A DNA stretch of 64,000 nt from Pseudoglutamicibacter albus (GTDB lineage Bacteria > Actinomycetota > Actinomycetes > Actinomycetales > Micrococcaceae). Location of the stretch: NCBI RefSeq assembly GCF_022346425.1, contig NZ_JAKRCW010000002.1, positions 62,001 to 126,000 of the forward strand, written 5' to 3'. The notes under the pieces were generated by a model. That model searched no databases and was not told the origin of the DNA. It was given only the letters and a program-made list of their open reading frames with translations. Made by a program: the position numbers and the translations under genes. Positions 17,185 to 25,281 of the stretch are shown piece by piece. Numbering within the stretch: the first letter of the stretch is position 1; every line of letters starts with the position of its first letter.

Positions 17185-18097
17185 GGCTACCACCTTGCCC
17201 GCCCACGAGCCCATCCATGATTGCGACCGCGTCAACGTCTACTTCATTGAGGGGCAAAACGTAGATGTAGAAGGAGTAGTTATCGAGGTTTCGTGTGTTG
17301 ATCTCGTTGGCGATCATTTGGGCGTGTGCTGCGATATCACCCTGCATTTTCTGATCGAGCGCAGCCCGATACTGCTGGTTGCCATAGTTCTTTGGATCTA
17401 AACCGATGTCGTAGCCCAGGAACATCGAATAGGCAGTATCGAACACGGGTGCCCCACCCGGCTTCGGGATCAACAGATCTTTCACGTATCCTGCGGTCGT
17501 TTCGTCGAGGGTCTTGGTGAACACGGTATTCTCAGCGAGCTGAACCTCGTCTGAGCGATTCTGTTCTATATCTACAACGCGGTCGAATGCTGCAGTGATA
17601 GCATCCCCAATGTTGCCGACCACGCTGGAGGTTCCAAACACGATACTGCTGGTGGTTCGCTGACCGTCTGGTGTGAGCAGGTGGATGGCGTCACAGCGGC
17701 TGTGGATCTGGCCTTGCGCTTGGTTGAGCTCGATCTTGCTCAGCACTTTGGGTGCTTCGAGGATTTGTTCGAGCAGGACGTAGAGCAAGATTTCGCCCAG
17801 CCCCATGCCGTCTTGTTGTGAACGCATCCGGTTCACCGCGTCGAGAGCGACCTCTTCGAGATCGTCTCGTTGCTTATAGCCTTCGTATTCGGCGCGGGAG
17901 AAGACGTAGCGTCCAACGTTGCGTTTGAGGAACTTGACGAGGGCTGTGTGGTCGAAGCGGTTGTTTTGGACAGACAGATGGAACAGGCGTAACTGTTCGT
18001 CGTTTCGAAGACCTAACGTGTTCGAATGCTTCACCTCGGTGAACGTGGACGCAAACGTGTCACCGCGCAGCGTTGGCGCGATTGTCGCATGTGCCAT
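17177..18097 (-). CDS. hamA: Hachiman antiphage system protein HamA (DUF1837)
   Basis: This 306-residue protein is of the DUF1837 family, the nuclease partner of HamB. The diagnostic block GEILLYVLLEQILEAPKVLSKIEL lies near residues 101-124, followed by SRCDAIHLL (D136) and IVFGTSSVVGNIGDAITAAF. Studied HamA proteins use an ExK active site of PD-(D/E)XK type. As I align it by eye, the corresponding position here reads E123-L-N125, so the Lys may be replaced. The start is the ATG preceded by GGGAGAAG; a longer frame adds 43 residues antisense to an upstream remnant. The gene is 31 bases downstream of the stub of another gene on the same strand, probably its former operon partner. Confidence 0.86.
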   Translation of the reverse strand: MAHATIAPTLRGDTFASTFTEVKHSNTLGLRNDEQLRLFHLSVQNNRFDHTALVKFLKRNVGRYVFSRAEYEGYKQRDDLEEVALDAVNRMRSQQDGMGLGEILLYVLLEQILEAPKVLSKIELNQAQGQIHSRCDAIHLLTPDGQRTTSSIVFGTSSVVGNIGDAITAAFDRVVDIEQNRSDEVQLAENTVFTKTLDETTAGYVKDLLIPKPGGAPVFDTAYSMFLGYDIGLDPKNYGNQQYRAALDQKMQGDIAAHAQMIANEINTRNLDNYSFYIYVLPLNEVDVDAVAIMDGLVGGQGGSHV

Positions 18098-18128
18098 CTC
18101 GTCTTCTCCCAAGAGGTGTCCTTCCCGC

Positions 18129-18326
18129 CTACAGCTTTTCGAGGATACGCACGAGCTCCGACAAAGTGACCGCCCCGTCAGGCGGAGTGACGCCGTCCTC
18201 GAAGACCATGTAGTAGCGGTAGCCATTGCCGGACATGTTCGCCCACGCCCTCCCGAGCCTGATCTTGCGGTTAGAATCGTCGTTCTTCAAATGCTCGCCC
18301 TTGGTCTCGATAACCACGATGGAGCT
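18129..18326 (-). pseudogene. 3' remnant of a type III restriction (Res)-like helicase/nuclease gene
   Basis: About 65 C-terminal codons remain. They begin SSIVVIETKGEHLKNDDSNRK and continue IRLGRAWANMSGNGYRYYMVFEDG to a proper stop. The IETKGEHL block is the PD-(D/E)XK-type nuclease motif found at the C-terminus of Res subunits and related DEAD-box helicase-nucleases. Everything upstream is gone: at about 18,325 the sequence switches to the plus-strand recombinase fragment. The stub lies 31 bases before hamA on the same strand, so the original defence operon probably had a third gene. Confidence 0.7.
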
Positions 18327-18777
18327 GCCGCGATATTGGGTTGAGCAAGCCCTCCCAGCGATCATTGATGAGGTGATGTTTGACGCGGTGCAGGCAGAAA
18401 TCGCGCACAGGCGTGAGGTGGGTCCGGCGGCGACCCCGTCAAAGAACACGGGCGTATTCACCGGACGGATCTGCTGCGGCGCGTGCGGGAAGAACTATCA
18501 ACGCAAAACCCGCACCTACAAGTCTGGAACCTCGTATAAGTTTTGGCGCTGTTGGAGTGCCTGCACCGGGAACGGCAACCCCTGTAGGGGGCACAACCTG
18601 CGCGAAACACTCCTCGAACACGCCTGCGCAGACATGCTCGGCACCCAGGGTTTCGATCCTGTCCATGTTGCTGAGCAGGTCGTGATGATCGAGGCCTTCG
18701 AGCATCAGCTCACATTCCACCTCGCGGATGGAACCATGACGCCGGTGGGGTTAACCAGTGAGGGGAGGTTGGCATGA
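18325..18777 (+). pseudogene. Large serine recombinase, C-terminal fragment
   Basis: The readable part starts at LPRYWVEQALPAIIDEVMFDAVQAE, the end of the recombinase domain. It goes on with a zinc beta-ribbon (CCGACGKNYQRK...CSACTG-like spacing) and a short C-terminal tail. The whole N-terminal catalytic domain with its Ser nucleophile is missing, so the product cannot recombine DNA. It abuts the Res-like stub head to head. Its stop overlaps the start of the intact recombinase by four bases (ATGA), the usual layout of twin serine-recombinase genes in mobile elements of Firmicutes and Actinomycetota. The open frame upstream to 18226 is antisense to the stub and is not real coding. Confidence 0.75.
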
Positions 18778-20351
18778 GTCGCACCGTCACAGCGATACCC
18801 GCAACAAAGAAGCTTCGATCTGCCGCAGCCTCATCTGGTGTACCAGCACACAGGCGGGTGGCCGCGTATGCGCGAGTTTCCACCGAGATGGAAGAGCAAA
18901 CCTCCTCCTACGAGGCTCAAATCGACTACTACACCACCTACATTCATTCCCGTAATGATTGGCAGTTCGCGGGCATGTACTGCGATGAGGGCATCTCTGG
19001 CACCTCCATGAAACGTCGCGAAGGTTTCCAAACCATGATCGATGACGCCCTGGCAGGCAAAATCGACCTGATCCTCACCAAGAGTGTGTCCCGGTTCGCA
19101 CGCAACACCGTCGACTCGCTCACTACCGTGCGCAAGCTCAAAGACGCAGGCGTCGAGGTTTATTTTCAGAAAGAAAATATTTACACCTTTGACGCCAAAG
19201 GCGAGCTATTGATCACGATCATGAGCTCACTGGCGCAAGAAGAATCCCGCTCGATCTCCGAGAACGTCACCTGGGGGCACAGGAAGCGTTTTCAAGATGG
19301 GAAAGTCATGGTGCCCTACAAATCCCTACTCGGATACAAGAAAGGAGCAGACGGCAGCCTCGTCATCGACGAAACCCAAGCTCCGACCGTCAGGCTGATC
19401 TACCAGCTGTTCCTTGACGGGATGGCCATCAGCGAAATCAAAACCGAACTCGCTGCCCGCAAGATCCTCACCCCACGCGGGAAAGAAGTGTGGTCGACAT
19501 CGACAGTGCGCTCCATCCTGTCGAACGAGAAATACAAAGGCGACGCCCTGCTGCAAAAGACGTTCACCACCGATTTCCTTACTAAAAAGATGAAGGTCAA
19601 CGAAGGCGAAGTACCCCAATACTACGTAACAGGCAACCACGAGCCGATTATTGCTCCACGCATCTGGGATCAAGTGCAATACGAGCTCGCCACCAGGCAT
19701 GGCAACATATCGTCAGCGAAAGTCGGCTTGTTCTCCACCCGGCTCAAATGTGCTCGGTGTGGGGTGTGGTATGGGCGTAAGACGTGGGCGTCGAACACGA
19801 AATACAAGTACACAGTCTGGCAATGCAACCACAAATACACAGACGAACATCCCTGCAGCAGCGCGACGGTGAAAGACGAGCAGATCAAGGATTCTTTCGT
19901 GCAAGCGCTCAATCAACTGATCGCCCGCCGTCCGCAGCAAAGCCAGCTACCGCAGGTGCTTGGCGACATGTTCGGTACGAGCCGTTTGGAAGAACAGGCC
20001 GCTGCCTGCCAAACAAAAATCGTGGAGCTGACCGAGCAGATCGAGGCGCTGATTGCGGAAAACCAGCGGTGTGCGCTCAACCAGGACGCCTACCAAGCCC
20101 GCTACACCGAACTCGATACTATCTACCGTAAGACGCTCGCACGTAAAACAAGCCTGGAAGCAGATATCGCAGCGAACACCGCCAAGCACGCCGCCATCAC
20201 CACAGCCCTAGGCGATTTGACGGGCGAACCTGTGAGCGAGTTCCGCCCCTCACAGTGGAGCGCTCTCATCGACCACGCCATCGTAGACGAGGACGGGATC
20301 CGGTTCGTGTTCCGCACCGGTGAACAGGTGAGGATTGCCCTGAAAGGGTGA
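18774..20351 (+). CDS. Large serine recombinase (site-specific integrase/resolvase)
   Basis: This 525-residue protein cuts and rejoins DNA through a Ser-phosphate link. The N-terminal resolvase domain begins RVAAYARVSTEMEEQTSSYEAQ, with the catalytic Ser in ARVST near residue 36, and includes ITKSVSRFARN-like LTKSVSRFARNTVD and SSLAQEESRSISENV. The recombinase domain (VPYKSLLGYKKGADG) is followed by a zinc ribbon (CARCGVWYGRK...CNHKY) and a coiled-coil segment near residues 405-470. All expected domains are present, so it could still act on the island. No attachment site could be identified. Nothing plasmid- or phage-like lies beside it. Confidence 0.9.
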   Translation: MSRTVTAIPATKKLRSAAASSGVPAHRRVAAYARVSTEMEEQTSSYEAQIDYYTTYIHSRNDWQFAGMYCDEGISGTSMKRREGFQTMIDDALAGKIDLILTKSVSRFARNTVDSLTTVRKLKDAGVEVYFQKENIYTFDAKGELLITIMSSLAQEESRSISENVTWGHRKRFQDGKVMVPYKSLLGYKKGADGSLVIDETQAPTVRLIYQLFLDGMAISEIKTELAARKILTPRGKEVWSTSTVRSILSNEKYKGDALLQKTFTTDFLTKKMKVNEGEVPQYYVTGNHEPIIAPRIWDQVQYELATRHGNISSAKVGLFSTRLKCARCGVWYGRKTWASNTKYKYTVWQCNHKYTDEHPCSSATVKDEQIKDSFVQALNQLIARRPQQSQLPQVLGDMFGTSRLEEQAAACQTKIVELTEQIEALIAENQRCALNQDAYQARYTELDTIYRKTLARKTSLEADIAANTAKHAAITTALGDLTGEPVSEFRPSQWSALIDHAIVDEDGIRFVFRTGEQVRIALKG

Positions 20352-20401
20352 TGCTCATATCAGTTGACGTGCACGGTTAGGTACACCTCCCAGAAATAAA
20401 G

Positions 20402-20420
20402 TAAGGTTACCCTTACCTAA
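20402..20420 (+). promoter_or_regulatory. Second DtxR/IdeR-type iron box
   Basis: TAAGGTTACCCTTACCTAA matches the consensus TTAGGTTAGGCTAACCTAA at 15 of 19 positions, counted by eye. It lies 16 bases before the GTG of the first ABC gene, close to the AAGGA ribosome site, where bound repressor would block transcription or early elongation. A TTGACG at 20364 could be a -35 but has no good partner at the right distance. Confidence 0.7.
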
Positions 20421-20436
20421 TAAGGATGGTGTTTGC

Positions 20437-22224
20437 GTGGACGATAGTGTAATTGATCAGGTTGTTGAAGGCGAGTATGGGTCGGCGAAGGAAAAATCTG
20501 TCGCTGGCCAGAACGCGATTCGTCAGCTATCGCAGCCGGTGAAAGGCAAGCTGTTTGTCGCGCAGGTCTTAGCGTTCGCCTCTGGTGTGTTGGCTATCGC
20601 ACCCTATGTGGCTTTGGTGGAGCTGGGAGCTGCGCTGATGCAAGACCGGGTGGACCCGGCGCGGGTGAACTGGATCGTGATGCTCCTTGTTTCTGCTTAC
20701 ATGGCCCGGTTGACTTTGTATTTTGTTGCGTTGGGCGTGACGCATTTTATTGACCTGTCGTTGCGTAACCAGATGCGCCGCCAGATTGCCGCCCGCATGT
20801 CGACTGCTCCGTTGTCGTGGTTTACCCGCGAGGGTGAGGGGAAGATCCGCAAGACCATTCAGGATGATACGGCCACGGTGCACACAGTGATCGCGCACGG
20901 GCCGATTGAGAAACTGAACGCGATCGTATCCCCGCTCGCCTTGTTGGCCTATGCGTTCGTGGTGGATTGGCGACTCGCTCTGCTGTCGATCGCGACGATT
21001 CCGATCTATGTGGGCATGTATGGCATGTCGATGCGTGGGATGAATGAGAAGACCGCACAAATGGACACCAAGCTCGCTCAGGTTTCGGCAACGATGGCCG
21101 AGTTCGTTGCCGGTATCTCAGTGGTGAAAGCGTTCGGCAAGGTCGGCCAAGCACATAAAGCCTATTTAGATGCAGCTAACGAGTTTTCTAAGTTCTACCG
21201 GGCGTGGTGCATGCCGCTGGTGTCGATGTCGGTCGCCTCATTTTCGTGGGTGTCGATCCCGGTGTTGTTGATCGTGAACCTTGGCGGTGGCGCGTTGATG
21301 ATGAACGCCGGTTGGGTGAGCATCTACGAGGTGATAACGACGACGTTGATCGCCTTGGTGTTGCCGGGAGCGTTGATGGCAGTCGCAACCATCGCCTGGT
21401 CGTACCAGCTCGCAGGGTCTGCGGCAGTACGGCTGGTGAACGTCATGGAGCTACCGGCGTTGAGTCAGCCCGATGCGCCGCAGACACCACACGGTCATGA
21501 TATCGAGATTCGGGGTGTGTCGTATGCCTATGACGAGACCCAAGCGTTAGACGAAGTGAGCCTGAGAATTCCGGCAGGCACGGTGACCGCGCTGGTTGGG
21601 CCTTCGGGCGCGGGGAAGTCGACGTTGGCGAGTTTGATTGCCCGCTTCGATGACCCGGATGCTGGCACGATCACCATCGGCGGGGTTGATCTAAAGAGCA
21701 TTTCCCAGGATGTGTTGTATTCGACGGTCGCATTCGTCCTGCAAGATGCACAGCTTATTCGCGACACCATTCGAAACAACATCGCTCTTGGCGCGCCAGA
21801 CGCAACCTTGGATCAGGTGCGGCAGGCGGCGCGGGCGGCGCAGATCGACGAGTTCATCATGAGCCTGCCAGATGGTTACGACACTGTGTTGGGTGAGGAT
21901 ACCCACGTTTCGGGCGGGCAGGCAGCCCGTATCGCGATCGCCCGGGCGCTCATGGTTGATGCCCCAGTGTTGGTCTTGGACGAGGCGACGGCGATGGCGG
22001 ACCCGGAATCGGAATCGAAAATCCAACAAGCTCTCTCGACTCTTGCCAAAGGCAGAACCGTGATTGTGATCGCCCACCGACTGGCCTCGGTCAGAGGGGC
22101 AGAGCAAATCGTCGTCATGGAACGCGGGCGCATTGCTGTGGTCGGTAAACACGACGAGCTGTTGGGTAATGCGCACTATCAGGCACTTCTTGCCCAAGGT
22201 GCATGCGAGGAGATGACACGATGA
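20437..22224 (+). CDS. Exporter-type ABC transporter, probable ferric-siderophore importer subunit 1 (IrtA/YbtP-like)
   Basis: This 595-residue half-transporter has six membrane helices (roughly residues 40-320) and a C-terminal ABC domain. The latter has Walker A GPSGAGKST, signature VSGGQAARIAIARAL, Walker B VLVLDEATAMADPESE and H-loop IVIAHRLASV. IrtAB and YbtPQ show that exporter-fold ABC proteins can import ferric siderophores. Unlike mycobacterial IrtA, no siderophore-interacting reductase domain is fused. The iron box just upstream supports the iron role. The gene starts at GTG behind AAGGA and overlaps the next gene by four bases. Confidence 0.82.
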   Translation: MDDSVIDQVVEGEYGSAKEKSVAGQNAIRQLSQPVKGKLFVAQVLAFASGVLAIAPYVALVELGAALMQDRVDPARVNWIVMLLVSAYMARLTLYFVALGVTHFIDLSLRNQMRRQIAARMSTAPLSWFTREGEGKIRKTIQDDTATVHTVIAHGPIEKLNAIVSPLALLAYAFVVDWRLALLSIATIPIYVGMYGMSMRGMNEKTAQMDTKLAQVSATMAEFVAGISVVKAFGKVGQAHKAYLDAANEFSKFYRAWCMPLVSMSVASFSWVSIPVLLIVNLGGGALMMNAGWVSIYEVITTTLIALVLPGALMAVATIAWSYQLAGSAAVRLVNVMELPALSQPDAPQTPHGHDIEIRGVSYAYDETQALDEVSLRIPAGTVTALVGPSGAGKSTLASLIARFDDPDAGTITIGGVDLKSISQDVLYSTVAFVLQDAQLIRDTIRNNIALGAPDATLDQVRQAARAAQIDEFIMSLPDGYDTVLGEDTHVSGGQAARIAIARALMVDAPVLVLDEATAMADPESESKIQQALSTLAKGRTVIVIAHRLASVRGAEQIVVMERGRIAVVGKHDELLGNAHYQALLAQGACEEMTR

Positions 22225-23969
22225 ATCAACTATTGCTGCCACGCTTTAAGCGTTTGATGGAACCCGCCTCGTGGCGAGACCTCTCGGTCGGTCAAGCGTG
22301 GGGTGCGGTCTCAGGACTGTGTCACGGCTTTGCCCTGCTGACTCTGCTTCCCGCAGCAAGTGCCCTAGCGACCGGAATGCCGGTGTGGGGGTTATCGTTT
22401 TGGGGATGGCTCATCGCCTTGGCGGTAATCGCGGTGCTGGGCGTGGGCACGGAGTTTTATGGCATGCGCACCGGCTATATCGGGGCCCTCGGGTTCATTC
22501 ACGACGTCCACCAAGCGGTCGGCAACAAGGTAGCCCGCCTACCGTTGGGAGTGTTTGATTCGGGTAGTTCTGGACGGCTGTCGCGCATGGTCACCCAGGA
22601 AATGATGAACTTGGGCGAGTCGGCGGCACATTTCATTTTCGCCCTCGTCCAAAAACTCTCGGCCGTGCTCGTAGTCACTGTGGGCACGTGGTTCTGGGAT
22701 TGGCGACTGGGTCTAACCTTGACGATCGCGTTCCCGATCATGCTCGCCTTCCTTCATATTTCCCGTGTGCTTCTTGATAAAGGTAAGCAGGTTTCCGAAC
22801 CAGCCGAGTCAGAGTTGGCGGCTCGCATGGTCGAATTCGCCACCTGCCAAGGCGCGCTGCGCTCCTGTCACGTCGCCGACGACTACCCGGCCCTTGATCG
22901 GGCATTCAAACAGGCTGACCGCAAAAGCCGCAAAGCATTGTGGATCGAAACATTAGCGAACCTGATAAACGGAATGTTCGTCCAAGCCCTTGTCGTGGTA
23001 ATGATTTGGCTGACCGCCCAACTCGCCCTCGGCGGGCAGATGAATGCGTTGAACGCTGTGGTCACCATCGGCATGTGCCTGCGGTTCACCACCATGCTCC
23101 AAGACATCGGTGGCTGCATGACCGGGCTGGAAGAACGCCGCCAGCAGATGAATCACGTCGACAAGATCATGGACGCTCCCGAACTGTCCGAACCCGATGT
23201 CTCCACACCGGTGAGTGCTCCTGGTGATGTTCGGTTCGAGGACGTCGCCTTCGGCTACGATCCGGACACCCCGGTTCTCCGTGATATTACCTTCCATGTC
23301 CCGCAAGGCGGCATGTGTGCCCTGGTTGGCCCTTCCGGCTGCGGAAAAACCACAATCGCGAGGTTGGTTGCACGTTTCTGGGATGTGCAGTCCGGCAGCG
23401 TACGCGTTGGCGGGGTTGATGTGCGCGAGCAGACCACCGAAGATTTGATGCGCCAGATATCCCTGGTCTTCCAAGACGTCTATTTATTCAATGACACGCT
23501 CGAGGCCAACATTCGCCTTGGCAACCCCGAAGCTACCGATGAAGAAATCAGGTGGGCCGCTGACCTGTCGGGCGTGACCGAAATCGTCAACCGGCTCCCA
23601 GACGGCTGGAATTCATTGGCGGGTGCCGGCGGGCGCGCACTGTCAGGTGGGGAACGCCAACGCGTCTCTATCGCCCGCGCCTTGGTGAAGAAGGCCCCGA
23701 TCGTGCTGTTTGACGAGGCCACCAGCGCGTTGGATGCGGAAAATGAAGCCAACATTGTTGCGGCGATGAACGAGCTACGCAAGCACTCCACACTGATCGT
23801 GATCGCCCACAAACTTGAAACCATTCGCCAAGCTGACCAAATCATTGTGCTCTCCCACAGTGGGCGTATCGCCCAGCGCGGGTGCCACGACGAGCTGGTC
23901 AACCAGCCAGGTCAATACCGCGATTTCTGGCAAGAGCGCATCAACGCCGCCGGATGGCAACTCGTCTAA
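22221..23969 (+). CDS. Exporter-type ABC transporter, probable ferric-siderophore importer subunit 2 (IrtB/YbtQ-like)
   Basis: This second half-transporter of 582 residues forms a heterodimer with the upstream protein. It has six helices in the first 320 residues, then GPSGCGKTT, Q-loop LVFQDVYLFNDTLEANI, LSGGERQRVSIARAL, IVLFDEATSALDAENE and VIAHKLETI, all canonical. The partner's signature is VSGGQ and this one LSGGE, so both composite ATP sites appear competent. The ATG at 22221 overlaps the previous stop; an upstream in-frame start would add six residues. No antibiotic-resistance feature points to export. Confidence 0.82.
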   Translation: MNQLLLPRFKRLMEPASWRDLSVGQAWGAVSGLCHGFALLTLLPAASALATGMPVWGLSFWGWLIALAVIAVLGVGTEFYGMRTGYIGALGFIHDVHQAVGNKVARLPLGVFDSGSSGRLSRMVTQEMMNLGESAAHFIFALVQKLSAVLVVTVGTWFWDWRLGLTLTIAFPIMLAFLHISRVLLDKGKQVSEPAESELAARMVEFATCQGALRSCHVADDYPALDRAFKQADRKSRKALWIETLANLINGMFVQALVVVMIWLTAQLALGGQMNALNAVVTIGMCLRFTTMLQDIGGCMTGLEERRQQMNHVDKIMDAPELSEPDVSTPVSAPGDVRFEDVAFGYDPDTPVLRDITFHVPQGGMCALVGPSGCGKTTIARLVARFWDVQSGSVRVGGVDVREQTTEDLMRQISLVFQDVYLFNDTLEANIRLGNPEATDEEIRWAADLSGVTEIVNRLPDGWNSLAGAGGRALSGGERQRVSIARALVKKAPIVLFDEATSALDAENEANIVAAMNELRKHSTLIVIAHKLETIRQADQIIVLSHSGRIAQRGCHDELVNQPGQYRDFWQERINAAGWQLV

Positions 23970-24005
23970 AACACAGCACTGTTCACAATCATGAAAGGAA
24001 TAACT

Positions 24006-24602
24006 ATGTCCACACCCACGTCCTCGCGCCTAAACACGCGCGACTTCATCAATATCGGCGTCTTCACCGCTTTGATGTTTGTCATCGTGTTTGCATTCGG
24101 AATGCTCGGGTTCATTCCGGCTGCCATGTATGCCGGTTTCTTACTCTCCATTCTCGTCAACGGCACCGTGTTCGCGCTGTTTACTGCCCGCACTCCGAAG
24201 ATGGGGGCATTGACAATCATGCTGATCCTCATCGAAGTCCTCTTCTTCGTAACGGGTCACTGGGTGGGAGGAATTGCGATCGCCGCTGTGTTCGGCCTGC
24301 TCGCTGACTTGGTGATCACCAAGGGGCCGAAGAGCGTGAAAGTTCGTGTCCCGCTGGCATATGCACTGTTTATCCTGCCGATCTATGTTTCCCCGTGGAT
24401 TCCGCTATTTATGAACCAAGACGCATATATGTCGCAGATCGCCGAACAAATGGGTGCCGAGTATGCCGCGAAGATGGCGCAGGTTGTCACGATTCCGATT
24501 CTGTTGGGCTTCTTCGTCGTGATGCTCATCGTTGGCTGGCTTGCTGGTCTGTTGGGAACCCGGGTGGCGCGCAAACACTTTGAACGGGCCGGTCTTGTCT
24601 AA
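24006..24602 (+). CDS. ECF transporter S component, MptD family
   Basis: This 198-residue integral membrane protein has five to six helices and matches the MptD family of putative ECF substrate-binding (S) components. It has an N-terminal RLNTRDFINIGVFTALMFVIVFAFGMLGFIPAAMY. The ATG has AAAGGAA six bases upstream. S components bind the substrate in the membrane and dock onto the T-A-A' energy module, which here is encoded by the next two genes. The ligand is unknown; position in an iron-box operon suggests a siderophore, metal complex or related cofactor. Confidence 0.82.
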   Translation: MSTPTSSRLNTRDFINIGVFTALMFVIVFAFGMLGFIPAAMYAGFLLSILVNGTVFALFTARTPKMGALTIMLILIEVLFFVTGHWVGGIAIAAVFGLLADLVITKGPKSVKVRVPLAYALFILPIYVSPWIPLFMNQDAYMSQIAEQMGAEYAAKMAQVVTIPILLGFFVVMLIVGWLAGLLGTRVARKHFERAGLV

Positions 24603-25281
24603 ACTTCCCGACCCGCGCACGATTATCGTAGCGCTCGTCATCGTCTCCACCACGATCTACAGTGCCTACTCGCCGTGGTTCGTGTGTGCTCTGGGCGGAT
24701 TCGCCGCCGTGATGCTGGCGAGCGCTACGATCAACCCCAACACGCTCGTGCGCCCGAGCTGGGTTGCCGTCTACCTGGCCACGTTTGCGGCTCTCGGCAC
24801 ACTCGTCTTCGTGATACCACTGGTGTGGAAGTCAACGGCCAGCGCGTTCCTCGTGCTGTTTTTGCAGTGGATGTGGCGATTCAGTGTCAGCGCAGGAATG
24901 GGAGCCTACGCGATCGGTGTGATCCGACCTGCCACCTTGCAAAAAGCACTCGCCAGCTCACGAATCCCGACCTGTTTCACGATCCCGATCTCAGTCGCGT
25001 TACGTGTGCTGCCCGTGATCGGCCACGAGGTTAAAGCGATCTCAGATGCCATGAAACTACGCGGCATGTCCGCGCTTTCCCTGCGTGCGGCCCAGTACTT
25101 CACAATCCCGCTGCTATCGACCGTGGTACGCAGCGGAGACGCACTGGCATCTGCTGCCCTTGTACGCGGACTGGGCGGAACCGCAAAGCCCACCTCAGTC
25201 ACGGTCGTGAAATTCCGTGCGATCGACGCGGTCATTCTGCTCATCGTTATCAGCTTCGCGATATGGAGAATCGTCCTATGA
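24595..25281 (+). CDS. ECF transporter T component (EcfT/CbiQ family)
   Basis: This 228-residue membrane protein scaffolds the ECF complex. It has about five helices and the cytoplasmic coupling motif region VKAISDAMKLRGMSALSL, including the A-x-x-x-R-G signature seen as AMKLRG. A second ARG-like motif, ALVRGLGG, follows. I propose the TTG at 24595, which overlaps the S-component stop by 8 bases; an ATG at 24532 would add 21 residues lying over the S gene. It overlaps the ATPase gene by ATGA. The tight overlaps show that S, T and A-A' are made as one unit. Confidence 0.84.
   Translation: MSKLPDPRTIIVALVIVSTTIYSAYSPWFVCALGGFAAVMLASATINPNTLVRPSWVAVYLATFAALGTLVFVIPLVWKSTASAFLVLFLQWMWRFSVSAGMGAYAIGVIRPATLQKALASSRIPTCFTIPISVALRVLPVIGHEVKAISDAMKLRGMSALSLRAAQYFTIPLLSTVVRSGDALASAALVRGLGGTAKPTSVTVVKFRAIDAVILLIVISFAIWRIVL

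Noticed and set aside
18226-18325. N-terminal extension of the truncated recombinase from an ATG at 18226.
   Set aside because: It is antisense to the well-matched Res-like stub; recombinase similarity begins only at about 18,325.
20437-23969. The two exporter-type ABC genes as a multidrug efflux pump.
   Set aside because: The exporter fold alone would allow it, but the iron box, the ECF genes in the same operon and the similarity to IrtAB/YbtPQ favour ferric-siderophore import.
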